Origin: Chloroflexota bacterium
Lineage (GTDB): Bacteria > Chloroflexota > Anaerolineae > UBA3071
Reading direction: 5' to 3'
Length of the DNA: 23,927 nt
Assembly: GCA_014383605.1 (NCBI GenBank)
Contig: JACNHM010000332.1
Coordinates: 1 to 23,927, forward strand
The position numbers were made by a program, and so were the translations under genes. Positions within the stretch are counted from its first letter, which is position 1. Each line of letters opens with the position of its first letter. This document shows positions 23,029 to 23,927 of this stretch, in pieces. The notes under the pieces are model-generated. The model was not told the DNA's origin, did not search any database, and was given only the letters and a program-made list of their open reading frames with translations.

Positions 23029-23814
23029 CTACCTCTTGCGAGCGATCCAGATCAGCTCGCCATGGTCGGGGGCAAAAGGCTGGCGGTCGAAGGTGCCATA
23101 CAGGGCCTCCACCTCGAAGCCGCAGCGGGCCAGCAGGTGCTCGAACTCGTAGCGGTAAATCCAGCGCAGGGTCAGCGGCTTGTAGGTTCGCTGCACCACC
23201 CGGCCATGGGCGTCTATCTCCTCCTCGATGCGATACTCGCGGATGATCTGCTCCACCACATCATGGGTGGACGTGAGGTGCACGACCACCTTGTTGCCCG
23301 TAGTGGGATGCGTGAATTCCTGGATGCGCCGCACGGGGGAGCCAAACGTGGCGATGCTGCCCGCGATGATGGTCACGCTGGGGGAGAAGAAGTTGAGGGC
23401 AAAGCGGCCGCCCGACCTGAGGTGATGGTGCACGGCCTGCAGGGCCGCCAGTTGATCCTCCACCGTGAGCAGGTGCAGGAAGGCACGGAAGGGGCAATAG
23501 ACCAAGTTGAACCGCTCGGCGCCCAGGTCGAAATCGCTCATGTCGGCCTCGATCAAGCTGATGCGCTGCCGCACCAGCGGCGGCAGGTCGGACAACCGCT
23601 CCCGGAAGCGTTCCAGCATGGCCGGCGACGAGTCTACGCCGACTACCTCGATGCCCGCATGGGCCACGGGAATGGCCACGCGGCCGGTGCCGCAAGCCAG
23701 CTCCAGCACGGGCGAACCGGCCCGCCGCGCTTCGGCCACGTAGAACGGGATATCCACGTCGTAGCCGGCATAGAGAGCGTCGTAGAATTCAGCGTGCACA
23801 TCGTATTCAGACAT
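23029..23814 (-). CDS. Class I SAM-dependent methyltransferase
   Basis: The 261-residue protein starts at ATG 23814, with GGAGAGG upstream. The Rossmann-fold SAM motif I is VLELACGTGRVAIP (residues 36-49), the acidic motif II is VVGVDSSPAML with Asp61, and IEADMSDFDLG and NLVYCPFRAFLHLL follow. It ends four bases before the FAD/[2Fe-2S] gene, so it is the first visible gene of a hydroxylase operon. The substrate is not evident; acting on the product or substrate of the hydroxylase, or an unrelated role, are both possible. No convincing promoter was found in the 113 bases between its start and the window end. Confidence 0.9.
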   Translation of the reverse strand: MSEYDVHAEFYDALYAGYDVDIPFYVAEARRAGSPVLELACGTGRVAIPVAHAGIEVVGVDSSPAMLERFRERLSDLPPLVRQRISLIEADMSDFDLGAERFNLVYCPFRAFLHLLTVEDQLAALQAVHHHLRSGGRFALNFFSPSVTIIAGSIATFGSPVRRIQEFTHPTTGNKVVVHLTSTHDVVEQIIREYRIEEEIDAHGRVVQRTYKPLTLRWIYRYEFEHLLARCGFEVEALYGTFDRQPFAPDHGELIWIARKR

Positions 23815-23927
23815 GTGAAGCCTCTCCGATCCGCGGTCGCTTGGCTCGACACGAAATCACTGTCCGACATGCGCTATGGTCTTTGAGATGCCGCCTCCTA
23901 CCGCCTGTAGACATCTCGACGATGCCG

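Overview
The window is about 24 kb of GC-rich bacterial DNA that most resembles a Chloroflexota genome (Anaerolineae/Caldilineae-like). The reasons are protein style: a giant surface protein with DUF11-type repeats, a long Thr-Pro-Asn linker and a YLPLVLR motif; PTPS_related-type membrane proteins with a C-terminal beta domain; and many short palindromic and heptanucleotide repeats. No rRNA or phylogenetic marker was available, so this assignment is inference. I saw no tRNA, rRNA, CRISPR array or transposase. Coding density is very high and no gene-free stretch exceeds 300 bases.

Layout. Positions 1-3755 (+) hold the 3' part of a surface protein gene with three 303-bp repeats, a TPT linker, a pre-peptidase-type domain and a YVTN-type beta-propeller. 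After a strong hairpin come a TPR lipoprotein and an M16B peptidase (+). The peptidase converges with a TgpA-like transglutaminase membrane protein (-), sharing the stop bases CTAG. Next are a small orphan protein (+), an FmdB zinc ribbon (-), a secreted beta-rich protein (+), and rnhA-tsaD (-). Facing rnhA across a pair of divergent near-consensus promoters is a toxin-antitoxin pair (DUF3368 PIN and UPF0175-like), followed by an RNase D (+). Two tandem polytopic membrane proteins (-) follow; the first appears to be transcribed from a leaderless promoter.

The right end (17537-23814) looks like a molybdenum-hydroxylase locus on the minus strand. It holds a SAM methyltransferase, a fused FAD/[2Fe-2S] subunit, the molybdopterin large subunit and a YqeB-type maturation protein. 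A VapBC-type pair with its own consensus promoter sits on the plus strand between the large subunit and yqeB. The large subunit has lost its usual stop and reads 126 bases antisense into the toxin gene, which suggests that the toxin-antitoxin cassette was inserted into an older hydroxylase operon.

The most interesting theme is repeats living inside genes. Heptanucleotide tandem arrays with different unit sequences sit inside coding regions: near the start codon and in the middle of one membrane protein, and exactly in the linker that fuses the FAD and iron-sulfur subunits. Perfect palindromes are also embedded in frame in the neighbouring membrane protein. They look like protein-tolerated selfish or slippage elements that may create fusions, linkers and phase-variable starts.
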